Positions 33,964-42,383 of a DNA stretch of 64,000 nucleotides are shown one piece after another; the first letter of the stretch is position 1, and the number at the start of each line of letters is the position of its first letter. The stretch comes from Aureimonas endophytica. Its GTDB lineage: Bacteria > Pseudomonadota > Alphaproteobacteria > Rhizobiales > Rhizobiaceae. Where the stretch lies: positions 62,001 to 126,000 of the forward strand of contig NZ_BMIQ01000006.1 in the NCBI RefSeq assembly GCF_014642635.1. The letters run 5' to 3'. Under the pieces are notes generated by a model. The model had not been told where the DNA came from. It worked only from the letters and a program-made list of their open reading frames with translations, and did not search any database. Made by a program: the position numbers and the translations under genes.

Positions 33964-35091
33964 ATGGAATTCGAACTCGATACGATCGACGACGCCGTGG
34001 CGGCGATCGGGCGGGGCGAGCTCGTCGTCGTCGTGGACGACACCGACCGCGAGAACGAGGGCGACCTGATCATGGCGGCGTCGAAGGCGACGCCGGAGAC
34101 CATGGCCTTCATGATCCGGCATACGAGCGGCATCCTCTGCGTGCCGATGACCGGCGAGCGCGCGGCGCGGCTGCACCTGCCGCCGATGGTCGCCAACAAT
34201 CTCGATCCGATGCGCACCGCCTTCACCGTCTCGGTCGACTACCGCGTCGGCATGACGACGGGCATCGCCTCGGACGAGCGGGCGAACACCGCCCGGGCGC
34301 TCGCCAACGACAATGCCGTCGCCACCGACTTCCTGCGTCCCGGCCACATGTTTCCGCTGATCTCGCGCGAGGGCGGCGTCCTCACCCGGTCCGGCCACAC
34401 GGAAGCGGGCATCGATCTTGCAAGTCTCGCCGGCCTGCCGCCGGTCGGCGTCCTGGCCGAGGTGGTGAACGACGACGGCACGGTGAAGCGCCTGCCCGAG
34501 CTCGTCGCCTTCGCCCGCGAGCACGGGCTGCCGATCGTCTCCATCGAGGACCTCATTTCCTGGCGCATCCGGCGCGAGAGCTTCGTCACCTGCCGGGGCG
34601 AGGAGGCGATGACGATCGCCGGCCTGAAGGCGCGAGTGCGCGTCTACGAGACGCCCTTCGATCCGATGCAGCATGTCGTCGCCGTGTTCGGCGAGGTGGC
34701 CGGGGCCGAGCGGGTGCCGACGCGCATCCATCGCGAACAGCCGATCGCCGATCTCTTCGGGCGCGGCGCCCGCGAGCGGAACTGGGTGGAGGCGGCCGTC
34801 GCCGCCCTGAAGCCCGAGGGGCGCGGCGTGCTGATGCTGCTGCGCCAGCCGCAGGTGGACGATTTCGAGACGCCGCCGGCCGGCGCGACCCCGGCGCCGC
34901 CCGGCGACGGCGAGCGCCATGCGAGCGCCAAGGCCCGCCAGCAGCGCTGGCGCGAGATCGGCGTCGGGGCGCAGATCCTGCGCGACCTGAAGGTCCGCTC
35001 CATCGCCGTGCTCGCAACGCGCGAGCGCGCCTATGTCGGCCTCACCGGCTTCGGCATCGATGTCGCGGGAACGATTCTCGTCGAGGATTGA
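33964..35091 (+). CDS. ribB: 3,4-dihydroxy-2-butanone-4-phosphate synthase with degenerate GTP cyclohydrolase II domain
   Basis: The N-terminal domain (residues 1 to about 205) is RibB, making the four-carbon unit of riboflavin from ribulose 5-phosphate: VVVDDTDRENEGDLIMAA, RHTSGILCVPMTGER and RSGHTEAGIDLASLAG are intact. The C-terminal domain (about 215-375) resembles GTP cyclohydrolase II, but the zinc cysteines are gone: where HSECLTGD...RCDCG is expected the sequence reads RIHREQPIADLFGRGARERN. It is therefore probably RibBX-like, with the second activity lost. ATG 33964 has AGAGGA eight bases upstream. Confidence 0.9.
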   Translation: MEFELDTIDDAVAAIGRGELVVVVDDTDRENEGDLIMAASKATPETMAFMIRHTSGILCVPMTGERAARLHLPPMVANNLDPMRTAFTVSVDYRVGMTTGIASDERANTARALANDNAVATDFLRPGHMFPLISREGGVLTRSGHTEAGIDLASLAGLPPVGVLAEVVNDDGTVKRLPELVAFAREHGLPIVSIEDLISWRIRRESFVTCRGEEAMTIAGLKARVRVYETPFDPMQHVVAVFGEVAGAERVPTRIHREQPIADLFGRGARERNWVEAAVAALKPEGRGVLMLLRQPQVDDFETPPAGATPAPPGDGERHASAKARQQRWREIGVGAQILRDLKVRSIAVLATRERAYVGLTGFGIDVAGTILVED

Positions 35092-35167
35092 CGCCGCACG
35101 CCGCGACGGCGCTTGTTAGACACTGGAACGAAAGGGCGCGGGAGAGGCGCCCGGAGGGAGAAAAGCC

Positions 35168-36244
35168 ATGTCGGCCCTGCTGAAACCGTCCGCCCCGAGC
35201 GACGATCCCCGCGCGCTGGTGCTGGAAGCCAAGGACAGGCTCAGCCTGCGCGAGTTCAAGCTCGACGAGGTGCTCGGCCCGCGCGACGTGCGGATCGCGA
35301 TCCACACCGTCGGCATCTGCGGCTCGGACGTCCACTACTACACCCATGGCGCCATCGGCCCCTTCGTCGTGAAGGAGCCGATGATCCTCGGCCACGAGGC
35401 TTCGGGCATCGTGACGGAGATCGGCTCCGACGTGACGAGCCTTGCCGTCGGCGACCGGGTCTGCATGGAGCCGGGCATTCCCGATCCCGCCTCGCGCGCG
35501 ACGCGGCTCGGCCTCTACAATCTCGATCCCGCCGTGCGCTTCTGGGCGACGCCTCCGGTCCATGGCGTCCTGCGCTCCAGCGTCGTCCATCCCGAGGCCT
35601 TCACCTTCAAGCTGCCGGACAGCGTCTCCTTCGCCGCCGGCGCGATGGTCGAGCCGCTGGCCGTCGGCGTCCATGCCGCGACCAAGGCGAAAGGCGCGCC
35701 CGGCCATGTGGCGGTGGTGATCGGCGCCGGGCCGATCGGCCTCGTCACGGTGCTCGCCGCCCTCGCCGCCGGCGCGGCGCGCGTCATCGTCTCGGATGTC
35801 GACGACACCAAGCTCGCCATCGCCGCCAAGCTCGGCGCCGTGTCCACGGTGAACGTCACCCAGCAGGATCTCGCCAGTGCCGTGAAGCGCGAGACGGCCG
35901 GCTGGGGCGCCGACGTCATCTACGAATGCGCCGGCTCGGAACGGGCGATCGCCAATATCTTCGAGCCGCTCTGCCCGGGTGGTGCCGTCGTCTTCGTCGG
36001 CATTCCGCTGCATCCCGCCGCCTATGACGTCTCGGCCGCGATGCTGAAGGAAGCGCGGGTCGAGCATGTCTTCCGCTATGCCCATGTCTTCCCGCGCTGC
36101 GTCGAGATGCTGGCCTCCGGCGCCATCGACGTCTCGTCGCTGATCACCCGCGTCTTCCCCTTCGCCGAAAGCGTCAAGGCCTTCGAGATCGCCGCCGGGG
36201 CGCCGAAGGGCGAGGTGAAGATGCAGATCGAGATGGGGATTTAA
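35168..36244 (+). CDS. Xylitol/L-iditol dehydrogenase (MDR family)
   Basis: This zinc-dependent medium-chain polyol dehydrogenase has 358 residues. The catalytic zinc Cys is in [13 protein letters not shown], His/Glu in ILGHEASG. The Rossmann loop is [10 protein letters not shown], with NAD preference suggested by DVDDTKL (Asp). Residues where many relatives have the structural-zinc cysteine lobe read [19 protein letters not shown], typical of xylitol dehydrogenases. Substrate specificity (xylitol versus sorbitol) is not proven. It ends one base before the convergent LysR gene. Confidence 0.9.
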   Translation: MSALLKPSAPSDDPRALVLEAKDRLSLREFKLDEVLGPRDVRIAIHTVGICGSDVHYYTHGAIGPFVVKEPMILGHEASGIVTEIGSDVTSLAVGDRVCMEPGIPDPASRATRLGLYNLDPAVRFWATPPVHGVLRSSVVHPEAFTFKLPDSVSFAAGAMVEPLAVGVHAATKAKGAPGHVAVVIGAGPIGLVTVLAALAAGAARVIVSDVDDTKLAIAAKLGAVSTVNVTQQDLASAVKRETAGWGADVIYECAGSERAIANIFEPLCPGGAVVFVGIPLHPAAYDVSAAMLKEARVEHVFRYAHVFPRCVEMLASGAIDVSSLITRVFPFAESVKAFEIAAGAPKGEVKMQIEMGI

Positions 36245-36245
36245 G

Positions 36246-37172
36246 TCAGGCCGGCCGGACCTCGCGTCCGGCCCCCTCCCCGCCGCGCCGGTGCAGCGCG
36301 GCGGCGACGAAGTTGCGGATGGCGGGGCTCATCGCCTTCGGATGGACGAGGGCGAGCCGCGCCACCGGCCGCGCGTCGGCGATGGCGCGGAAGGCGACGC
36401 CCGGCAGCGACACCTGCCGGAGCGAGGCGAGCACGATCGAGACGCCGAGCTCGGCCGCGACCAGCATCAGAAGCGAATTCATCTGCGGCGCCGCCTGGCC
36501 GAGGATCGGCTCGAAGCCGGCCGCCCGGCAAGCCGCCACCGCCGCGTCGAAGACCGTCGGCCCGTTGGAGCGCGGGGTGAGCATGAAGGGATCGTCCTTC
36601 AGGCGCAGGAGGTCGATCATGCCGTCGTCGCGCTCGGCGAGCGCCGGATGGTTCGCCGGCAGCGCCGCCACCATCTCCTCGTCGGCCAGCGGATGCACGG
36701 TCAGCCCGCCGAGATCGAGCGCGTCCGGCCGCAGGAAGGCGATGTCGAGGCTGCCGTCCTTCACCGCCTCGCCGAGCGCCGCGCTATTGCGCTCGGCGAG
36801 CGTCAGCGCCACCGCCGGATAGGCGCGGCGAAAGGCGCGGATGATGCCGGGAAAGAGCGGGCTGATCGCCGTCGATCCGACGAAGCCGATCCGCAGCGAG
36901 CCGGTCTCGCCGCGCGCCGCGCGCTGGGCGTCGCGCATCGCGCCGGCCACCTGTTCCGGGATGCGCTGGATGCCGGCGCGAAAGGCCCGGCCCGCCTCCG
37001 TCAGCTCCGCCCCGTGCGGCACGCGATGGAAGAGCGGAGCGCCGATCTCCGTCTCGAGATCGCGGATCTGCTGGCTGAGCGGCGGCTGGCCGATGCCGAG
37101 CCGCGCCGCCGCGCGGGTGAAATTGCCCTCCTCGGCGACGGCAAGGAAATAGCGAAGATGCCGCAGCTCCAT
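36246..37172 (-). CDS. LysR-family transcriptional regulator
   Basis: The N-terminal winged helix-turn-helix is ELRHLRYFLAVAEEGNFTRAAARLGIGQPPLSQQIRDLE. It is followed by an effector-binding domain beginning LRIGFVGSTAISPLFPG, like CatM/BenM-type regulators. Length is 308 residues. It is divergent from an MFS transporter across 80 bases holding a perfect 14-bp palindrome, the classic layout for a LysR gene and its target. The inducer is unknown. Confidence 0.94.
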   Translation of the reverse strand: MELRHLRYFLAVAEEGNFTRAAARLGIGQPPLSQQIRDLETEIGAPLFHRVPHGAELTEAGRAFRAGIQRIPEQVAGAMRDAQRAARGETGSLRIGFVGSTAISPLFPGIIRAFRRAYPAVALTLAERNSAALGEAVKDGSLDIAFLRPDALDLGGLTVHPLADEEMVAALPANHPALAERDDGMIDLLRLKDDPFMLTPRSNGPTVFDAAVAACRAAGFEPILGQAAPQMNSLLMLVAAELGVSIVLASLRQVSLPGVAFRAIADARPVARLALVHPKAMSPAIRNFVAAALHRRGGEGAGREVRPA

Positions 37173-37187
37173 GAGCCATATCCAAAA

Positions 37188-37201
37188 GCGATCATGATCG
37201 C
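37188..37201. promoter_or_regulatory. Candidate LysR operator, perfect palindrome
   Basis: GCGATCATGATCGC is a perfect 14-bp palindrome in the divergent LysR/MFS region, 15 bases from the LysR start codon. It fits as the recognition or activation site for the adjacent regulator. Confidence 0.5.
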
Positions 37202-37252
37202 CTGCATCATATATTAGACCGAAGGCTCCCGCACCGTTATCTCGAACGGGCC

Positions 37253-38494
37253 ATGAGCCTCTCCGCCACCCATTCCCCCGCCCGTCCGTCCGCGCCGCTC
37301 GCGCCGCCGGTCTGGATCGAGCGCGGCAGCCGCGACTACGGGCGCGTCGGGCTGGCGCTGTTTCTCGCCGGCTTCTCGACCTTCTCGCTGCTCTATTGCG
37401 TGCAGCCGCTCCTGCCGGAATTCGCCCGCAGCTTCGCCATCGGCCCGGCGGAAAGCGCCCTCGCTTTGTCGCTGACGACGGGCTTCCTCGCCTTCGCGAT
37501 CTTTCTCGCCGGCGCCCTGTCGCAGACCGTGCCGCGGCGCGGGCTGATGTTCGCCTCCATGGCGGCGGCGGCGATCCTCAATTTCGTCGCGGCCCTCGCG
37601 CCGAACTGGCATGCCTTCCTGGCGGCGCGCGCCCTGGAAGGGCTGGTGCTCGGCGGCGTGCCGGCGGTCGCCATGGCCTATCTCGCCGAGGAGATCGATC
37701 CGCGCCATCTCGGCCGCTCGATGGGCCTTTATGTCGCCGGCACCGCCTTCGGCGCGATGATGGGCCGGGTCGGCATGGGCGTTCTCACCGAGATCGCCTC
37801 CTGGCAGACGGCCATGGCGCTGCTCGGCCTGGTCGATCTCGCGGCGGCGGTCGGTTTCGCCCTCCTCCTGCCGGCCTCGCGCAATTTCGTCGCGCGGCGC
37901 GGCCTCGATGCCCGCCATCATGCCGCGACCTGGGGCACGCTTCTGCGCCACCGCCCGCTCCTTCGCCTCTACGGGGTCGGCTTCGTGCTGACGAGCGTCT
38001 TCGTCACCCTCTTCAACTATGCGAGCTTCCGGCTGTCCGAGCCGCCCTACGGTCTCGGCCAGACGGCGATCAGCCTGATCTTCCTCGTCTACGGCTTCGG
38101 CATGTTCGCCTCTTCGCTGGCCGGCGGTCTCGCCGACCGCTTCGGCCGGCGCCCGGCTCTGGCGGCGGGACTGGCGCTGATGGCGGCGGGCATTCTCCTG
38201 ACGCTGCTGGCGCCGCTGCCGCTCATCGCCGCCGGCATCGTTCTCGTGACGATCGGCTTCTTCACCGCCCATTCGGTGGCGAGCGGCTGGGTCGGGCGAC
38301 TCGCCGGCGCCTCGAAGAGCCACGCGGCCTCGCTCTATCTCCTGTTCTACTATGTCGGCTCCAGCGTCACCGGCTCGGTCGGCGGCTGGTTCTGGGAACA
38401 TGGCGGCTGGCCGGCGGTGGTGGGCCTCACCGGCGCGCTGGCCCTTGCCGGCCTCGCGCTGGCGCTCGGCATCGCGGATCGCCGCGCCGCCTGA
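37253..38494 (+). CDS. MFS transporter (YnfM-like)
   Basis: This inner-membrane permease of 413 residues has twelve predicted helices. The opening SRDYGRVGLALFLAGFSTFSLLYCVQPLLPEFARSF is typical of the YnfM/Bcr-like drug and metabolite exporters. An MFS loop, GLADRFGRRPALAAG, follows helix 8. ATG 37253 is 80 bases from the divergent LysR gene, which probably controls it. Substrate unknown. Confidence 0.92.
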   Translation: MSLSATHSPARPSAPLAPPVWIERGSRDYGRVGLALFLAGFSTFSLLYCVQPLLPEFARSFAIGPAESALALSLTTGFLAFAIFLAGALSQTVPRRGLMFASMAAAAILNFVAALAPNWHAFLAARALEGLVLGGVPAVAMAYLAEEIDPRHLGRSMGLYVAGTAFGAMMGRVGMGVLTEIASWQTAMALLGLVDLAAAVGFALLLPASRNFVARRGLDARHHAATWGTLLRHRPLLRLYGVGFVLTSVFVTLFNYASFRLSEPPYGLGQTAISLIFLVYGFGMFASSLAGGLADRFGRRPALAAGLALMAAGILLTLLAPLPLIAAGIVLVTIGFFTAHSVASGWVGRLAGASKSHAASLYLLFYYVGSSVTGSVGGWFWEHGGWPAVVGLTGALALAGLALALGIADRRAA

Positions 38495-38531
38495 ACGCGA
38501 ACCGCATCCCGATCGAACGCGCGGGAATTGC

Positions 38532-38548
38532 ATTCAAGTCTCTTTCAT
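38532..38548. promoter_or_regulatory. Operator-like inverted repeat upstream of the XRE-cupin regulator
   Basis: ATTCAAGTCTCTTTCAT shares its first 13 bases with the perfect palindrome at 39328-39344; the right arm is imperfect. It lies 66 bases before the regulator start and suggests autoregulation. Confidence 0.65.
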
Positions 38549-38614
38549 GGTGTTCAATCAGGGAGTCACAATCGCGGCCGACCCGTGTCGGCCGCCGCTC
38601 GGAGTCCGCCCCGC

Positions 38615-39217
38615 GTGTCGGAAACCTCTCCTCGATCGCCGAAGCAGCTGAACGACAACGGCGCCAAGCTCGGCCTCCGGCTGAAGCTCGCCCGTCAGAC
38701 GCAAGGGATGACGCTGAAAGAAGTGGCGCTCGCCGCCGGCTGCTCTGAAAGCCTGCTCTCGAAGGTCGAGAACGGCAAGGCCTCGCCCTCCCTGCCGATG
38801 CTGCATCGGCTGGTGGAAGTGCTCGAAACCAATATCGGCCGGATGTTCGAGGAAACGGACGACGAGGAGGGCATCATCTTCCGGGCCGGACAGCGCCCGC
38901 TGATCGCCCTCGACCCGCTGCGCCAAGGCGACGGCGTCGCGCTGGAACGGGTGATCCCCTATTCCGCCGGCCATCTCCTGCAATGCAACATCCACCATAT
39001 CGGCCGCGGCGGCACCAGCGCCGGGCCGATCAGCCATGCCGGCGAGGAGGTCGGCTATGTGATCGCCGGCACGGTGGAACTCATCGTCGACGACCAGTCC
39101 TTTCTCATCAAGGCAGGTGATTCCTTCGCCTTCCGCTCCGAACGCCCGCATCACTACCGCAATGCCGGCGACGTGCCCGCGAGCATCTTCTGGGTGAACA
39201 CGCCACCGACCTTCTGA
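38615..39217 (+). CDS. XRE-family regulator with C-terminal cupin domain
   Basis: The protein of 200 residues has an N-terminal helix-turn-helix (LKLARQTQGMTLKEVALAAGCSESLLSKVENGKASPSLPMLHRLVEVL) and a C-terminal cupin_2 sensor (GGTSAGPISHAGEEVGYVIAGTVELIVDDQSFLIKAGDSFAF). This architecture is common for regulators of amine, sugar and amino acid catabolism. GTG 38615 has GGAG about ten bases upstream; an earlier ATG (38528) would place the operator inside the gene, so it is rejected. It precedes a large ABC/hydrolase operon whose promoter carries the same palindrome as its own. Confidence 0.92.
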   Translation: MSETSPRSPKQLNDNGAKLGLRLKLARQTQGMTLKEVALAAGCSESLLSKVENGKASPSLPMLHRLVEVLETNIGRMFEETDDEEGIIFRAGQRPLIALDPLRQGDGVALERVIPYSAGHLLQCNIHHIGRGGTSAGPISHAGEEVGYVIAGTVELIVDDQSFLIKAGDSFAFRSERPHHYRNAGDVPASIFWVNTPPTF

Positions 39218-39318
39218 CGCGCTCGGCTCAAGAATTCATCACGCACCGCACAAGATCCCAGCACGATCCGCCGAAAACTTGTGCAAAGCAAAAAGCGATC
39301 GAAACTTCGGCAATTCGC

Positions 39319-39344
39319 TTGACATAAATTCAAGTCTCTTGAAT
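39319..39344 (+). promoter_or_regulatory. Promoter -35 box with overlapping operator for the ABC/hydrolase operon
   Basis: TTGACA (39319-39324) is a consensus -35 box. Four bases on comes the perfect inverted repeat ATTCAAG-TCT-CTTGAAT (39328-39344), filling the spacer and reaching the expected -10 position (AATGCT). A regulator bound here would block RNA polymerase, so repression by the XRE-cupin protein is the simplest reading. Confidence 0.75.
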
Positions 39345-39409
39345 GCTCCCCCTCGCGCCAGGACGGCGCGGCGCCCGCTGCCGGGCAGGATCGCAAGAGG
39401 GGAATCGAA

Positions 39410-40351
39410 ATGCGTCTCTCCACGAAATTCGGCCTCGGCGTCGCCGCGCTCAGCCTCGCCGCCGCGCTCGGCACGGCGGCGGCGCGGGCCGAGACCTTCG
39501 CACTCGTGACGATCAATCAGCAGGCTCTGTTCTTCAACCAGATCAACGACGGCGCGAAGGCCGCCGCCAAGGCCGCCGGCGCCGATCTCGTGATCTTCGA
39601 CGCCAACAACGTGCCGGCCGCCCAGAACACCGCGATCGAGAATTACGTGACACAGAAGGTGGACGGCATCATCCTCGTCGCCATCGACGTGAACGGCGTG
39701 AAGCCGGCCGTCACCGAGGCGAAGAAGGCCGGCATCCCGGTGATCGCGATCGACGCGCAGATCCCGGACGGCGACAACGTGGCCTTCGTCGGCGTCGACA
39801 ACACCAAGGCCGGCGCGCTGATCGGCCAGCATTATGCCGATTACGTGAAGAAGGAGATGAAGGGCGAGGCGAGCGTCGGCGTCATCGGCGCGCTGAACTC
39901 CTTCATCCAGAACCAGCGCCTCGACGGCTTCAAGCAGGCGGTCGCCGCCAGCGGCGCCAAGGTGAAGTTCCTCGACACGGTGGACGGCCAGAACGTGCAG
40001 GACGTCGCGCTCGGCGCGGCCGAGAACCTGATGACCGCCAATCCGACCATGACGACCCTCTACGCCACCGGCGAGCCGGCGCTGATCGGCGCGGTCTCGG
40101 CGGTCGAGAGCCAGGGCCGCCAGAGCGACGTCAAGGTCTTCGGCTGGGACCTCACCGCCCAGGCGGTAAAGGGCATCGACGAAGGCTGGGTCGCCGCCGT
40201 CGTGCAGCAGGACCCGGCCGGCGAGGGCAAGGCCGCCGTCGAGGCGCTCTCGACGCTCAAGAAGGGCGGCAAGGTCGAGCCGATCATCAACGTGCCGGTG
40301 ACGATCGTCACCAAGGAGAATGTCGATCAGTTCCGGGGCATGTTCAAGTAA
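39410..40351 (+). CDS. Sugar-type ABC transporter substrate-binding protein
   Basis: This periplasmic binding protein of the RbsB/FrcB type (peripla_BP_4) has 313 residues. The signal peptide MRLSTKFGLGVAALSLAAALGTAAARAET ends with an ARA-type cleavage site. The core shows FALVTINQQALFFNQINDGAKAAAK, DGIILVAIDVNG and PVIAIDAQIPDGDNVAFVGVDN, and in the C-terminal lobe VKVFGWDLT. Ligand not predictable. The leader from the operator to the start is short, and a RIME-like repeat separates it from the ATPase gene. Confidence 0.93.
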   Translation: MRLSTKFGLGVAALSLAAALGTAAARAETFALVTINQQALFFNQINDGAKAAAKAAGADLVIFDANNVPAAQNTAIENYVTQKVDGIILVAIDVNGVKPAVTEAKKAGIPVIAIDAQIPDGDNVAFVGVDNTKAGALIGQHYADYVKKEMKGEASVGVIGALNSFIQNQRLDGFKQAVAASGAKVKFLDTVDGQNVQDVALGAAENLMTANPTMTTLYATGEPALIGAVSAVESQGRQSDVKVFGWDLTAQAVKGIDEGWVAAVVQQDPAGEGKAAVEALSTLKKGGKVEPIINVPVTIVTKENVDQFRGMFK

Positions 40352-40375
40352 CGCCGCCCTTTCCGCACGAGCCTC

Positions 40376-40507
40376 CTTCTCCCGAGCCGGGAGAAGGTGC
40401 CGGCAGGCGGATGAGGGAGCGACGGGGCGCCTCGCCGCGAAAGCGGACGCCCCACGGCTCCCTCACCCGGCTGCTTCGCAGCCACCCTCTCCCGGCTCGG
40501 GAGAGGG
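40376..40507 (+). repeat. RIME-like palindromic mosaic repeat, copy 2
   Basis: It has the same ends as copy 1 (30425-30548): palindrome CTTCTCCCGAGCCGGGAGAAG, then GGTGCCGGCAGGCGGATGAG, and at the right CTCCCTCACCCG, CTGCTTCGCAG and CCTCTCCCGGCTCGGGAGAGG. The centre differs and contains its own short inverted repeat (GGGGCG...CGCCCC-like). It lies inside the ABC operon between the binding-protein and ATPase genes. Confidence 0.85.
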
Positions 40508-40544
40508 ACGGGCGCGAACCCTCCCCTTGCAGAGAGACCTGAGC

Positions 40545-41348
40545 ATGAGCGCAACGCCTCCCGACCGCGTGCGGATGACCGGCATCTCGAAACGCTACGG
40601 GCCGATCCAGACCCTTGCCGAGGTCGATCTCTGGCTGGCGCCGGGCGAGGTGCTCGGCCTCGTCGGCGACAATGGCGCCGGGAAGTCGACGCTGTCGAAG
40701 GTCCTGTCCGGCGCGGTCGTGCCCGATTCCGGCACGATCGAGATCGATGGCCGCGAGGTGCGCTTCGCCTCGCCCGCCGATGCGCGGGCCGCCCATGTCG
40801 AGATGGTCTATCAGGACCTGTCGCTCTGCGACACCGTGGATGTCGCCGGCAATATCTTCCTCGGCCGCGAGCCGGTGAAGAGCCTCGGCGGCGTCCGCCT
40901 TCTCGACAAGCGCCGCATGCATGACGAGGCGAAGGCGATGCTGGAGAAGCTCGGCATCGTCATCGCCGACACGCGGCTGAAGGTCGAGAACCTCTCCGGC
41001 GGGCAGCGCCAGTCGATCGCCATCGGCCGCGCCGCCTCCTTCGATCCGAAGGTGCTGATCATGGACGAGCCGACGGCGGCGCTGGCCGTCGCGGAGGTCG
41101 AGGCGGTGCTGGATCTCATCCGCACCGTATCGGCGCGCGGCGTCAGCGTGATCCTCATCACCCATCGCCTTCAGGACCTCTTCCTCGTCTGCGATCGCAT
41201 CCAGGTCATGTACGAGGGCCGCAACGTCGCCGAGCGCCATGTGGCGGACACCAATATCGAGGAGGTCGTGAACCTCATCGTCGGACGGAAATTCGCGGCG
41301 CGCTCGGCCCGGCACGGCGCGGCCGACATCGAGGGAGCCCGCCCATGA
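40545..41348 (+). CDS. Sugar-type ABC transporter ATPase, single nucleotide-binding domain
   Basis: This cytoplasmic subunit of 267 residues has a single ATP-binding domain, as in FrcA, unlike the double-domain RbsA (about 500). Walker A is GDNGAGKST, the signature is NLSGGQRQSIAIGRA, and Walker B VLIMDEPTAAL. ATG 40545 follows the RIME-like repeat; the frame is open further up, but that part is repeat-derived. The last codons overlap the permease start by four bases. Confidence 0.94.
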   Translation: MSATPPDRVRMTGISKRYGPIQTLAEVDLWLAPGEVLGLVGDNGAGKSTLSKVLSGAVVPDSGTIEIDGREVRFASPADARAAHVEMVYQDLSLCDTVDVAGNIFLGREPVKSLGGVRLLDKRRMHDEAKAMLEKLGIVIADTRLKVENLSGGQRQSIAIGRAASFDPKVLIMDEPTAALAVAEVEAVLDLIRTVSARGVSVILITHRLQDLFLVCDRIQVMYEGRNVAERHVADTNIEEVVNLIVGRKFAARSARHGAADIEGARP

Positions 41349-42379
41349 GCCCCACCACCGGCCTCACCACCGGCGACGCGCCGCTCCATGCCCCGGCGGC
41401 GAATGCGCGGGTGCGCAAGGCGACGCTGCACGACCGCTTCATGGCCAATGGCAGCGTCGGCTCGATCGCGATCTTCTTCGTGGCCGTCTGCCTGCTCTTC
41501 ACCTTCACGACCGACGCCTTCCTGACGGCGCCGAACCTTCTCAACATCGTCCGGCAGGCGGCGCCGCTCCTCATCGTCGCCGCCGCCATGACGCTGGTGA
41601 TCACCACCGGCGGCATCGACCTGTCGGTGGGCTCGGTCCTCGCCATCGTCTGCGCCCTGTCGGCGGCCCTTCTCCAGATGGGCGTGCCCTGGCCTGTCGT
41701 GATCCTCGCCATGCTGGCGCTGGGTGCCGCGATCGGCGCGCTCCAGGGCTTCTTCATCGCCTATGAGGGCATCCCCGCCTTCATCGTCACCCTGGCCGGC
41801 CTGTCGGTGATCCGGGGCGTGGCGCTGCTCGTCACCGGCGGCTATTCGATCCCGATCGCGCCGGACAGCCCCTTCGTCACCATGGGGCGCGGCTGGTTCC
41901 TTGGCGTGCCGATCCCGGCCTGGATCGCCGTCGCCGCCCTGCTCGCCGCGACGCTCACCTTCAACGGCACCCGCTTCGGCCGCTACGTGACGGGCATCGG
42001 CGCCAACAAGGAGGCGGTGCGCCGCGCCGGCATCGACACGCGCCGCACGCTTCTCATGGTCTATGTCCTGTCCTCGACGGCGGCGGCGCTCGCCGGCATC
42101 GTCCTCGCCGGCCGGCTCGGCTCGGGCTCGTCCAATTCCGGCCAGGGCTTCGAGCTCGACGTCATCGCGGCGGTCGTCCTCGGCGGCACCTCGCTCTTCG
42201 GCGGGCGCGGCACGATGGTCGGCACGGTTCTCGGCGCCCTCACCGTTTCGGTGATCGCCAACGGCCTCATCCTGTCGCATATGTCGCCCTTCCTCACGCC
42301 GATCATCACCGGCTGCATCATCCTCGTCGCGATCTGGCTGAACTTCCGCCTGTTCCGCGGCGGCGCGCGAAAGGTCTGA
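41345..42379 (+). CDS. Sugar-type ABC transporter permease (RbsC/FrcC-like)
   Basis: This inner-membrane permease of 344 residues has eight to ten spans. Family marks are TNAF-like FTTDAFLTAPNLLNIVRQAAPLLIVAAAMTLVITTGGIDLSVGSVLAI, ALQGFFIAYEGIPAFIVTLAGLSVIRG and VVLGGTSLFGGRGTMVGTVLGAL. It works with the single-domain ATPase and the binding protein to import an unknown, likely sugar- or nucleoside-like ligand. It is four bases from the next gene. Confidence 0.94.
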   Translation: MSPTTGLTTGDAPLHAPAANARVRKATLHDRFMANGSVGSIAIFFVAVCLLFTFTTDAFLTAPNLLNIVRQAAPLLIVAAAMTLVITTGGIDLSVGSVLAIVCALSAALLQMGVPWPVVILAMLALGAAIGALQGFFIAYEGIPAFIVTLAGLSVIRGVALLVTGGYSIPIAPDSPFVTMGRGWFLGVPIPAWIAVAALLAATLTFNGTRFGRYVTGIGANKEAVRRAGIDTRRTLLMVYVLSSTAAALAGIVLAGRLGSGSSNSGQGFELDVIAAVVLGGTSLFGGRGTMVGTVLGALTVSVIANGLILSHMSPFLTPIITGCIILVAIWLNFRLFRGGARKV

Positions 42380-42383
42380 CGCG

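Noticed and set aside
38528-38614. Earlier ATG start for the XRE-cupin regulator
   Set aside because: It would add 29 residues without homology and bury the predicted operator inside the gene. GTG 38615 with GGAG upstream fits better.
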